Part shown: piece by piece, positions 7,699 through 14,264 of the stretch
Numbering within the stretch: position 1 is the first letter of the stretch
How the letters are laid out: every line of letters begins with the position of its first letter
From: JAFMPW01 sp040830565
Lineage (GTDB): Bacteria > Bacteroidota > Bacteroidia > Flavobacteriales > Flavobacteriaceae
DNA: 24,331 nt
Assembly (NCBI GenBank): GCA_040830565.1
Contig: JBFOMC010000331.1
Coordinates: 1-24,331, forward strand
Direction of reading: 5' to 3'
The notes under the pieces: model-generated
The model's input: only the letters and a program-made list of their open reading frames with translations
What the model was told of the DNA's origin: nothing
Databases searched by the model: none
Program-made: the position numbers and the translations under genes

Positions 7699-8673
7699 CT
7701 ACCATTCCTTTAGACCGAGAAGTTTTTCCCCCAGGCTGGTAAGCTCAGCTGTTTTGTATTTTGTCTGTTCCCAATTTCTAGGGTCCCCGGGAAAGGCATA
7801 ACCCTCCGGAGCCACTCGATTTTTCCACGAATTAATTCGCCATTGTCTCTGGGCCTCGTTGTCTTCTTCAGCGGGCATCATAGAAATATATTGAGCAATA
7901 CGCACTTTGTCCTCAGATTTATTGGGTCTTATGCCATGAGGTTCTGTGCTGTTAAATATGAGTAAATCGCCGGCATTCATTTTTACCTTAACAATTTTGT
8001 CTCCAAGCTCAGAAATATCGGGTTGAAAATGATCACGATCTTCTGGTTGTGTTAATTTCCAACTGTCGTAGTTTCTATAGAGCCAAGGGATACATTGAAA
8101 TCCGCCCATATTTTCATCCGTCTGATCCGCAAGAGCCAGTACACCTTGTACGTTCTGTGGTCTGGTCTCAGGATCATAGTCCCAATGAATAAACCCTTTT
8201 TGTTCAAAACCCGGACGGATAGGGAAATTAAGATTCGCTCTATCAATAGTAACCCATAACTTCTCTGTTCCCCAGATATCTACAAATGCATCATATACTC
8301 TAGGTGTCTGTCTGTTCTCCCACAACAATTGATGGTTATATACCTCCACCATTCCGGTGCCCGTTAATTCTTTCATTTTCATTTCCGCTCTGGGGGGAGC
8401 ATACCAGCTCTCCGGATTGTTCGGGTCCTTTTCCTCAAACTCCCACAGAAAATTTGCGGTCTTCTTAGCCTGTTCTCTGGAGATCGCATTCTTAATTACT
8501 ATATATCCATTGTGCATCCAGAATTTCCAATCCTCCTCAGAAAGCACTCTTAAGGGCACTCCATTAGATCTATCATTTAGTCTTTGACTGCTGCTGGTGG
8601 CCGTTGAAGGATTTCCAGGAATTTCTTCATGCGCCTTATTGGCCATTTCCAATTTATCTATTGACTTTTCCAT
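7699..8673 (-). CDS. Phytanoyl-CoA dioxygenase (PhyH) family Fe(II)/2-oxoglutarate enzyme
   Basis: A 324-residue cytosolic enzyme. Residues 1-40 are polar and probably disordered; the double-stranded beta-helix core covers about 50-270. The iron triad is visible as H163 and D165 in FIHWDYD and H246 in STEPHGIRPN. R258 (VRIAQY), 12 residues after the distal His, is the expected 2-oxoglutarate-binding arginine, so it should be catalytically competent. Members hydroxylate varied small molecules (phytanoyl-CoA, ectoine, phosphonates and others) using O2 and 2-oxoglutarate. Nothing here fixes the substrate, and the surrounding genes do not suggest acyl-CoA metabolism. It heads a probable operon with the SGLT-like symporter and is divergent from an AraC regulator, which suggests an inducible pathway for an imported compound. 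A -7 box lies at 8700-8707. Confidence 0.88.
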   Translation of the reverse strand: MEKSIDKLEMANKAHEEIPGNPSTATSSSQRLNDRSNGVPLRVLSEEDWKFWMHNGYIVIKNAISREQAKKTANFLWEFEEKDPNNPESWYAPPRAEMKMKELTGTGMVEVYNHQLLWENRQTPRVYDAFVDIWGTEKLWVTIDRANLNFPIRPGFEQKGFIHWDYDPETRPQNVQGVLALADQTDENMGGFQCIPWLYRNYDSWKLTQPEDRDHFQPDISELGDKIVKVKMNAGDLLIFNSTEPHGIRPNKSEDKVRIAQYISMMPAEEDNEAQRQWRINSWKNRVAPEGYAFPGDPRNWEQTKYKTAELTSLGEKLLGLKEW

Positions 8674-8699
8674 ATTACTTTACTTTTAAATTTCAGTTT

Positions 8700-8707
8700 C
8701 AAAATTA
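8700..8707 (-). promoter_or_regulatory. -7 box of the PhyH-symporter operon
   Basis: The minus strand reads TAATTTTG, an exact TAnnTTTG match, placing the transcript start near 8693, about 20 bases before the ATG. No TTG lies at the ideal -33 distance, which is common at activator-dependent promoters; the AATATT repeats at 8735-8764 sit just upstream. Confidence 0.5.
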
Positions 8708-8734
8708 TTGGAGTGATGCAAAGATCTCCACCGT

Positions 8735-8764
8735 AATATTGATCAATATTTGAACAATATTGAT
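8735..8764. promoter_or_regulatory. Phased AATATT repeats, probable AraC-type operator
   Basis: A perfect 16-base palindrome AATATTGATCAATATT occupies 8735-8750. The 9-mer AATATTGAT recurs at 8735-8743 and 8756-8764, exactly 21 bases apart. The AATATT core falls at 8735, 8745 and 8756, so copies are 10 and 11 bases apart and face the same side of the helix. AraC-family proteins typically bind direct repeats two turns apart next to the -35 region. Here the repeats lie about 42 to 71 bases upstream of the inferred dioxygenase transcript start and about 50 to 80 bases upstream of the regulator ATG. The binding protein is inferred from proximity. Confidence 0.55.
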
Positions 8765-8795
8765 TTTTTATAAAAAATTTATCTAAAAATTGAAT

Positions 8796-8809
8796 AATTT
8801 ACGTAAATT
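8796..8809. promoter_or_regulatory. 14-base palindrome just upstream of the AraC-family gene
   Basis: AATTTACGTAAATT is a perfect palindrome ending five bases before the regulator ATG at 8815. Its position in the leader could allow autoregulation or a block to initiation, but the sequence is AT-rich and chance cannot be excluded. Confidence 0.25.
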
Positions 8810-8814
8810 TTGAT

Positions 8815-9699
8815 ATGAAAATTCAGTTAGAGACCATCAATCCCGGAACAGACAGCCCTTTTCGTCTGCTTCACAATCCACGACTTAACGACCTATTTTA
8901 TTGGCATTTTCATCCGGAATTTGAGATCGTTTATATAGAAGGAGCTAGTGCTACCAGACATGTTGGGGATCATATCTCTTCCTATTATGAAAGCGATTTG
9001 GTCCTAATTGGTTCAAATATCCCACATCTAAACTTTGATCACGGGGTTAAGACGGACTACAAAAAAGATGTGCTACATATAAAGCCTGATTTTAAAAGCT
9101 CCTTTATTCATGGTATCCCCGAGCTGCTGGCTATCAATACCTTATTAGAGCGTTCGAGCTATGGAATAGCATTCACCGGGAATATCAAAAAAGAGGTCGG
9201 GGCAAAAATGCAACAACTCCATACCCTGGATCCGTTTGAGTTCTTTCTTGAAGTTTTTAAGATTCTGAAATTGCTGGCTCATAGCAAAGAATTTACGCTA
9301 TTGCATGATAAACCCTTTGTGAACACCTATAGAAAGCAGGAACAAAATAGGCTCAGGGATATTTATGCCTATGTAGACGAGCACTATCAACAAAAAATAC
9401 ACCTAAGCGAGGTTGCTGCCCTTTGCAATCTTGGGAAGGAGGCATTTTGTAGATATTTTAAGCGGGCTACAGGCACAACCTTTGTAAACTTTCTGAACCA
9501 ATATAGAATTAGCCAGGCAAAGCGGCTGTTACTTGCAGGCAATAACGTAGGCGAAACCTGTTACGAGAGTGGATTTGAAAGCCTTTCATACTTCAATAGA
9601 ACTTTTAAAAAAATAGCTTTAGAGAATCCATCGAGTTTTAGGAAAAGACTCACTACCACCAGAAGAAATGCCGTGGTTAAAACTAAAAAATCGCCCTGA
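8815..9699 (+). CDS. AraC-family transcriptional regulator with N-terminal cupin sensor
   Basis: A 294-residue one-component regulator. The N-terminal half has the cupin-like AraC ligand domain with the metal/ligand-site-like stretch YWHFHPEFEIVYI (29-41) and the strand DLVLIGSNIPH (61-71). The C-terminal domain (about 178-278) has two helix-turn-helix units: IHLSEVAALCNLGKEAFCRYFKRATG (195-220), then the linker helix FVNFLNQYRISQAKRLLL, then VGETCYESGFESLSYFNRTFKK (245-266), which is the AraC signature. The end is basic. It is divergent from the dioxygenase-symporter operon, with phased repeats in between, and therefore most likely activates that operon in response to the imported compound or a product. 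The stop codon lies inside the terminator hairpin of the opposing lipoprotein gene. Confidence 0.93.
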   Translation: MKIQLETINPGTDSPFRLLHNPRLNDLFYWHFHPEFEIVYIEGASATRHVGDHISSYYESDLVLIGSNIPHLNFDHGVKTDYKKDVLHIKPDFKSSFIHGIPELLAINTLLERSSYGIAFTGNIKKEVGAKMQQLHTLDPFEFFLEVFKILKLLAHSKEFTLLHDKPFVNTYRKQEQNRLRDIYAYVDEHYQQKIHLSEVAALCNLGKEAFCRYFKRATGTTFVNFLNQYRISQAKRLLLAGNNVGETCYESGFESLSYFNRTFKKIALENPSSFRKRLTTTRRNAVVKTKKSP

Positions 9700-9719
9700 A
9701 CAAAACTGCTCAGGGCGAT
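9684..9719 (-). terminator. Rho-independent terminator of the lipoprotein gene, overlapping the araC-type 3' end
   Basis: A perfect 10-base-pair hairpin (ATCGCCCTGA at 9690-9699 and TCAGGGCGAT at 9710-9719, 10-base loop) has a run of seven A residues on its left (9684-9690), which is a T-tract on the minus strand. On the plus strand no T-tract follows. It therefore terminates leftward transcripts from the gene at 9783-10706, and the regulator's last codons and stop form one arm. Confidence 0.85.
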
Positions 9720-9782
9720 CTCTAACTAAATAACCAACCAAAAAACTTTTATAATCTACTCCTTAGTCGTAAGAAGAATTGT

Positions 9783-10706
9783 TTACTTTCTTTTGCGTTT
9801 CACATTCATGACAGGAAGCTTTGTTTTCTTTCTTTTCTTGCCAACGCTGCTTTTACCCTGTTTTAGATACTCTATATATCCTCTCCCTTTAAACTCATAT
9901 ACCGTACCGCTATCAGGATGATATAATTCTATAGTACCGTCATTAATAACGTATAATTCGAAGTAATCATTGCCCAAAAAGTCATAATCGAGTGTTAAAG
10001 TTTTGAGCGTTTCGTCGTTTACCACGTCATAAACCTGGTAATCTCCCTCATAATCCCATTGAATACTATTAATAGGGGTCCCAACGGCATCTACTGAGGA
10101 TCTAAAAAAGCTCCCGCTATTCCCTGATAAAAATTGGAGGTAATTCTCATCATCAAAGTCGTTTAAAGCACCTTCCTCACTAGTGAATACCTTTTCCCAG
10201 GCCTGATACTCCTGTAAGAAGTAGTCAATGTTGTTGTAGAAGACCATATCGTAATCAAAGTTGCTTCTTTGATAACCTCTTATAATATAGGAGGTATCTG
10301 TAGATGCGTCGTACAACTCCAGCGTATTGGCATTCACTACATATACTTCCAACAACCACCTTCCATCAACATCATGATCTATTTCCACTGCGGCTCTTAA
10401 CGCATCGTAATACCCTACTTCTATTCCCAAACCTCCTCCTGTTTTTCCTATCCCCACGATATTATTGTTCGCCAGAAAAATTCCCCGGTCAAAACTGATG
10501 GTGAACGCCTTTTGTAGAAAGGGTACTTCACCACCTCCAGTGGTTTCATTAATATCTACATACCACAGATCATAGGATTGTAACACACGATCCGTATTAA
10601 AGGCCGATTCCTCAATAAATTCGTCCTCAACAATTACTTCCGTATAACAGGAGCTCGAAAATATTCCTATAAATACTAGTCCCGTAAGTAGTTTTATCGC
10701 CTTCAT
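9783..10706 (-). CDS. Surface-type lipoprotein with internally duplicated domain and basic tail, function unknown
   Basis: A 307-residue protein that I cannot assign to a function. The signal peptide ends at the lipobox FSSSC (Cys20), followed by acidic residues (VEDEFIEE). The mature part contains two similar units about 130 residues apart: WLLEVYVVNANTLELYDAS (117-135) corresponds to DYFELYVINDGTIELYHPD (247-265), each continuing into a Y-x-x-G-x-G/Y turn. The stretches at about 60-87 and 187-211 also look alike. The units look beta-rich with many Asp/Tyr, as in extracellular beta-sandwich or lipocalin-like folds. The last 24 residues are very basic, ending KRKRK. It probably sits on the outer membrane. 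It is monocistronic with its own terminator at 9684-9719. Confidence 0.85.
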   Translation of the reverse strand: MKAIKLLTGLVFIGIFSSSCYTEVIVEDEFIEESAFNTDRVLQSYDLWYVDINETTGGGEVPFLQKAFTISFDRGIFLANNNIVGIGKTGGGLGIEVGYYDALRAAVEIDHDVDGRWLLEVYVVNANTLELYDASTDTSYIIRGYQRSNFDYDMVFYNNIDYFLQEYQAWEKVFTSEEGALNDFDDENYLQFLSGNSGSFFRSSVDAVGTPINSIQWDYEGDYQVYDVVNDETLKTLTLDYDFLGNDYFELYVINDGTIELYHPDSGTVYEFKGRGYIEYLKQGKSSVGKKRKKTKLPVMNVKRKRK

Positions 10707-10804
10707 AGTTCTTGGTGTTTCGATTCATGAATAAGAAAACAAGCATCGTGCCAGGTTTGTATGTCATTGATTATTAGTATTTTATCCATGGTTTCGAATT
10801 TGAT

Positions 10805-10812
10805 TACTTTTG
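10805..10812 (+). promoter_or_regulatory. -7 box for gpsA
   Basis: TACTTTTG fits TAnnTTTG exactly and ends 17 bases before the ATG at 10830, giving a leader of about 11 bases. It falls inside the longer reading frame that could begin at 10761, which argues for the shorter protein. No clear -33 TTG. Confidence 0.5.
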
Positions 10813-10829
10813 TGCTTTTAATTCTTTTG

Positions 10830-11831
10830 ATGAAAAAAGCTCCAAAATTTGCAGTTATAGGTGGTGGCAGTTGGGCCACAGCTATTGTGAAAATGTTGTC
10901 AGAAAACCTGGATACCATAGGTTGGTACATGCGTAACTCCAAAGCAGTTGATTACATTAAGATCAACAAGCATAATCCCAAATACCTGAGCTCAGTCGAA
11001 TTTCACTTAGACCAGCTACAACTTACAGATGATATTAACGAGGCGATCACATCCGCAGATGTTTTGATCTTTGCCATTCCTTCTGCCTTTCTAAATGAAG
11101 AACTTAAAAAGCTAAAAGTCTCCATAGAAGATAAGATCATCTTCTCTGCGATTAAAGGTATTGTTCCGGAAACAGGCCTAATAGTTGGTGAGCATTTTCA
11201 TGAAAAGTACAATATACCCTTTGAGAATATAGGGGTTATAACGGGGCCATGCCATGCAGAAGAAGTAGCCCTGGAACGTCTTTCTTATTTAACCATTGCC
11301 TGCGTGGATACCAAAAAGGCCGAACAATTGGCCAATGTTTTAAAAAGTGACTACATCAAAACCAATGTTTCCAAAGACATCATCGGAACAGAATACGCCG
11401 CAATGCTCAAAAACATTTATGCAGTAGCCGCAGGCATAGCTCATGGTCTCGGCTACGGAGACAATTTTCAAAGCGTGTTGATGAGCAATGCCATCCGCGA
11501 AATGAAGCGATACACTAAAAAGATCTACAAAATAGATAGGAACATCAATGACTCTGCTTATTTGGGTGATTTGCTAGTGACAGCCTATTCCACTTTCAGC
11601 CGTAATCGCATGTTCGGCAATATGATAGGCAAGGGGTATACGGTGAAGAGCGCCATGATGGAAATGAATATGGTCGCTGAAGGTTACTACGCCTCTAAAA
11701 GTGCCTATCAGCTAAAATCAAAATTCCACAAGCAGGCGAGAACTCCAATCATAGATGCCGTTTTTGACATTCTCTACAATAAAAAGAATGCCAGACAAAC
11801 TTTTAAACAATTAACCGAGAAATTGGATTAA
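10830..11831 (+). CDS. gpsA: NAD(P)-dependent glycerol-3-phosphate dehydrogenase
   Basis: A 333-residue cytosolic enzyme that reduces dihydroxyacetone phosphate to sn-glycerol 3-phosphate, the precursor of phospholipids. The Rossmann motif is FAVIGGGSWATAI (7-19), with Ser replacing the common Gly/Thr after GGG. The first active-site lysine is K109 in FSAIKGI, the second is K194 in EYAAMLKNIYAVAAG, and the C-terminal catalytic region has LGDLLVTAYSTFSRNRMFG (245-263), including the conserved substrate-binding arginine. I start at 10830 because the nucleotide-binding strand begins right after it. An upstream in-frame ATG at 10761 would add 23 hydrophobic residues that the family lacks and would start before the promoter box. 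Confidence 0.95.
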   Translation: MKKAPKFAVIGGGSWATAIVKMLSENLDTIGWYMRNSKAVDYIKINKHNPKYLSSVEFHLDQLQLTDDINEAITSADVLIFAIPSAFLNEELKKLKVSIEDKIIFSAIKGIVPETGLIVGEHFHEKYNIPFENIGVITGPCHAEEVALERLSYLTIACVDTKKAEQLANVLKSDYIKTNVSKDIIGTEYAAMLKNIYAVAAGIAHGLGYGDNFQSVLMSNAIREMKRYTKKIYKIDRNINDSAYLGDLLVTAYSTFSRNRMFGNMIGKGYTVKSAMMEMNMVAEGYYASKSAYQLKSKFHKQARTPIIDAVFDILYNKKNARQTFKQLTEKLD

Positions 11832-11903
11832 ATCCTCACCAATTTTTTTATCTGGCGCCAATTGAATAATTTAGGAAGTTGCATCAATAGCCTAAAGTAG
11901 ATC

Positions 11904-12902
11904 ATGTCTCATAGAAATGCCCTAATCCCAGTGCTCTTTGCGGTATTGGTGGTAGCAACCTCCTTTCAATCACAAAAAAGCAAGCGGGTAAAAAAGACGT
12001 TCGAAGCTTATGAAGAAGTCATTTCAGGAAGCAAAGAGATCATAAAGATGCAACCCATTAATGGCGGTAGTTTTCTCCTGGGGAGTAATAGTGGGGCTCC
12101 GGAAGAGACTCCAGTACATAAGGTTGCGGTTGATGACTTTTGGATGAGTGCTTACGAAATAACCTGGGATCAGTATCAGCTGTTCGCCGAAAGACGTATA
12201 GATGGGGTAACAAATCCAAACCTGGAACAGGAAGTAGCTATAGATATAGATGGCATTGCTGCTGCTACAACGCCTTATGTAGATATGAGTCACGGGATGG
12301 GAAGAAAGGGGTTCCCGGTGGTGAATATCACGGAATATGCGGCACTTACTTTCTGTAAATGGCTGAGTGCTAAGACCGGCAAGTTTTATCGTTTGCCCAC
12401 TGAAGCCGAATGGGAATACGCCTGTAGAGCCGGAAGCACTGAGGATTACGCTTTTGGAAAAGATAGCACAGGGCTTGGGCAATACGCCTGGTATATAAAT
12501 AACAGCGGTAATAAATACCAAAAGGTTGGTAGTAAAAAACCGAATGCTTTTGGGTTATATGATATGCATGGAAATGTGGCAGAATGGACCATGGATCAGT
12601 TCGACAAAAACGGATACCTAAACCGGGATACAGATCTTACTTCAAACCCCTGGGTAAGACCTACCGACTTGTATCCAAGGGCTGTCCGCGGTGGTTCCTG
12701 GAAAGATGAAGCTCCAAAATTAAGATCTGCTGCCCGCATTGGTTCCAAGGCTGCCTGGAAGAGAATTGATCCGCAAATCCCCAAGAGTCGCTGGTGGTTT
12801 ACGAATGCCTCCCATGTTGGATTTAGAATTGTGCGACCCAAAAACACACCTTCTAAAGAGGAAATAGAAAAATATTGGTTAGAAGCCATAGATGATTATT
12901 AA
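11904..12902 (+). CDS. Exported SUMF/FGE-fold protein lacking the formylglycine-generating cysteines
   Basis: A 332-residue protein with an N-terminal signal or anchor (about 5-20) and no lipobox. The FGE-sulfatase (SUMF1) fold is plain: INGGSFLLGSN (52-62), TPVHKVAVDDFWMSAYEITWDQY (69-91), FPVVNITEYAALTFCKWLS (137-155), FYRLPTEAEWEYACRAG (161-177), PNAFGLYDMHGNVAEW (203-218), VRGGSW (261-266) and HVGFRIVRP (304-312). In true formylglycine-generating enzymes, two cysteines follow GGSW/GGSY closely. Here that stretch is KDEAPKLRSAARIG, with neither cysteine, so sulfatase activation is unlikely. Flavobacterial GldJ and GldK are known SUMF-like proteins with structural rather than enzymatic roles. 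The stop lies 11 bases before the Gfo/Idh gene, indicating co-transcription and perhaps a joint periplasmic role. Confidence 0.9.
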   Translation: MSHRNALIPVLFAVLVVATSFQSQKSKRVKKTFEAYEEVISGSKEIIKMQPINGGSFLLGSNSGAPEETPVHKVAVDDFWMSAYEITWDQYQLFAERRIDGVTNPNLEQEVAIDIDGIAAATTPYVDMSHGMGRKGFPVVNITEYAALTFCKWLSAKTGKFYRLPTEAEWEYACRAGSTEDYAFGKDSTGLGQYAWYINNSGNKYQKVGSKKPNAFGLYDMHGNVAEWTMDQFDKNGYLNRDTDLTSNPWVRPTDLYPRAVRGGSWKDEAPKLRSAARIGSKAAWKRIDPQIPKSRWWFTNASHVGFRIVRPKNTPSKEEIEKYWLEAIDDY

Positions 12903-12913
12903 AAGGTAAAAAG

Positions 12914-14251
12914 ATGAAAAAAAACAAGAACAAGGTGTCTAGAAGAAACTTCGTTAAGAATACGGCCATAGTTGCCGGAGGGATGCTTACCATGCCCTTA
13001 GATGTAGCTGCATCTGCCCATGTTTTAGGAGAAGACGTCCTTAAAATTGCTCTGGTCGGTTGTGGTGGCCGGGGTACAGGAGCGGCAATGCAAGCGCTTA
13101 GTACCAAAGAGAATGTAAGGCTTGTGGCCATGGCCGATGCCTTTAAAGATCGTTTAGACAGTTGTTATAACAATCTCTCCAAGAAGTTTGGAGATACTGA
13201 TCGTTTAATGGTTAAGGAAGAGCACAAGTTCGTAGGTTTTGATGCTTATAAAAATGCTATTGATCTTGCTGATGTGGTGATCCTAACCACCACTCCTGGG
13301 TTTCGCCCTATGCATTTTGAATATGCGGTAAACCAAAACAAACATGTATTTATGGAGAAACCCGTCGCTACTGATGCCCACGGGATCCGAAAGGTTTTGG
13401 CGGCAGCTGAGTTGGCCAAGCAGAAAGAATTAAATGTAGTAGTAGGCCTGCAACGCCATTATCAGAAAAACTATTTAGCCTGCCTGGATCATATTAGAGA
13501 TGGAAAAATGGGGCAAATCGTTTCTGGCCAGGTATACTGGAACAGCGGTGGTGTGTGGGTTAGAGAGCGTAAAGAAGGCCAAACCGAAATGGAATATCAA
13601 ATGCGCAATTGGTATTATTTTAACTGGTTGTGCGGAGACCATATCGTAGAACAGCACATCCATAATATAGATGTTGCCAATTGGTTTATAGGGGAATTCC
13701 CAATACACGCTCAAGGTATGGGTGGCAGAGAAGTAAGAAAGGGTAAGGATCATGGAGAGATCTTTGACCATCATTTTGTAGAATTTACCTATCCTTCCGG
13801 AGCCGTGATCTCCAGTCAGTGCAGACACCAAAAAGGTTGTATCACCAATGTGTCTGAAAGTTTTCAAGGGACCAAAGGAAAAATCTATACCGATTCTCAA
13901 AACAAAGGGATAATTACCGGCTACGATGGCAATACTATTTATGAACATCAAGGTGAAGAAGATCCTAACCCCTATCAAACAGAACACGATGAATTATTTG
14001 CCGCAATAAAGGCCGGGAATGTCATCAGCGATGCAGAACATGCTGCTAAAACAACCATGACAGCTATACTTGGAAGAATGGCCACATATTCGGGTCAGTT
14101 AATCACTTTTGATGATGCGCTTAACAAGGGAAGAAGTATCATGCCCTCCACCTTTGGTTGGGATGTTGCTCCTCCGGTGCTTCCCAATGCGGATGGTTAT
14201 TATGATGCCCCGATACCTGGAGTTACCGAGGTGTTGGAGTTAGAATCTTAA
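12914..14251 (+). CDS. Tat-exported Gfo/Idh/MocA-family oxidoreductase
   Basis: A 445-residue protein. The N-terminus has a twin-arginine signal (SRRNFVK, Arg10-Arg11, then the hydrophobic stretch TAIVAGGMLTMPLDVAASA), indicating export in folded form with bound cofactor. The NAD(P)-binding domain follows with IALVGCGGRGTG (45-56). The family's catalytic-type lysine is K149 in MEKPVATDAHG. The second domain has GDHIVEQHIHNIDVANW (241-257), whose His/Asp residues line the active site in relatives. Members oxidise or reduce sugars, or use a transient NAD redox step to cleave glycosides (GH109-type). The substrate here is likely a carbohydrate or cyclitol, but is not identified. It follows the SUMF-like gene by 11 bases and converges on the LytTR gene. 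Confidence 0.92.
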   Translation: MKKNKNKVSRRNFVKNTAIVAGGMLTMPLDVAASAHVLGEDVLKIALVGCGGRGTGAAMQALSTKENVRLVAMADAFKDRLDSCYNNLSKKFGDTDRLMVKEEHKFVGFDAYKNAIDLADVVILTTTPGFRPMHFEYAVNQNKHVFMEKPVATDAHGIRKVLAAAELAKQKELNVVVGLQRHYQKNYLACLDHIRDGKMGQIVSGQVYWNSGGVWVRERKEGQTEMEYQMRNWYYFNWLCGDHIVEQHIHNIDVANWFIGEFPIHAQGMGGREVRKGKDHGEIFDHHFVEFTYPSGAVISSQCRHQKGCITNVSESFQGTKGKIYTDSQNKGIITGYDGNTIYEHQGEEDPNPYQTEHDELFAAIKAGNVISDAEHAAKTTMTAILGRMATYSGQLITFDDALNKGRSIMPSTFGWDVAPPVLPNADGYYDAPIPGVTEVLELES

Positions 14252-14264
14252 GGGATTTAAGCTC

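Noticed and set aside
10761..10829. N-terminal extension of GpsA with a hydrophobic stretch
   Set aside because: The family starts at the Rossmann strand and an exact -7 box at 10805-10812 lies inside the extension, so the hydrophobic residues are translated promoter DNA, not a membrane anchor.
10703..10942. 79-codon minus-strand frame next to the lipoprotein start
   Set aside because: It overlaps the beginning of gpsA and the promoter region and has no recognisable features.
12024..12521. 165-codon open frame opposite the SUMF-like gene
   Set aside because: It is fully antisense to conserved SUMF motifs and the composition is not protein-like.
11904..12902. Annotation as an active formylglycine-generating enzyme
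   Set aside because: Both catalytic cysteines are replaced in the segment after GGSW, and there is no sulfatase gene in the window.
13475..13987. 170-codon open frame opposite the Gfo/Idh/MocA gene
   Set aside because: It lies wholly inside a clearly coding gene on the other strand and shows no protein-like domain pattern.
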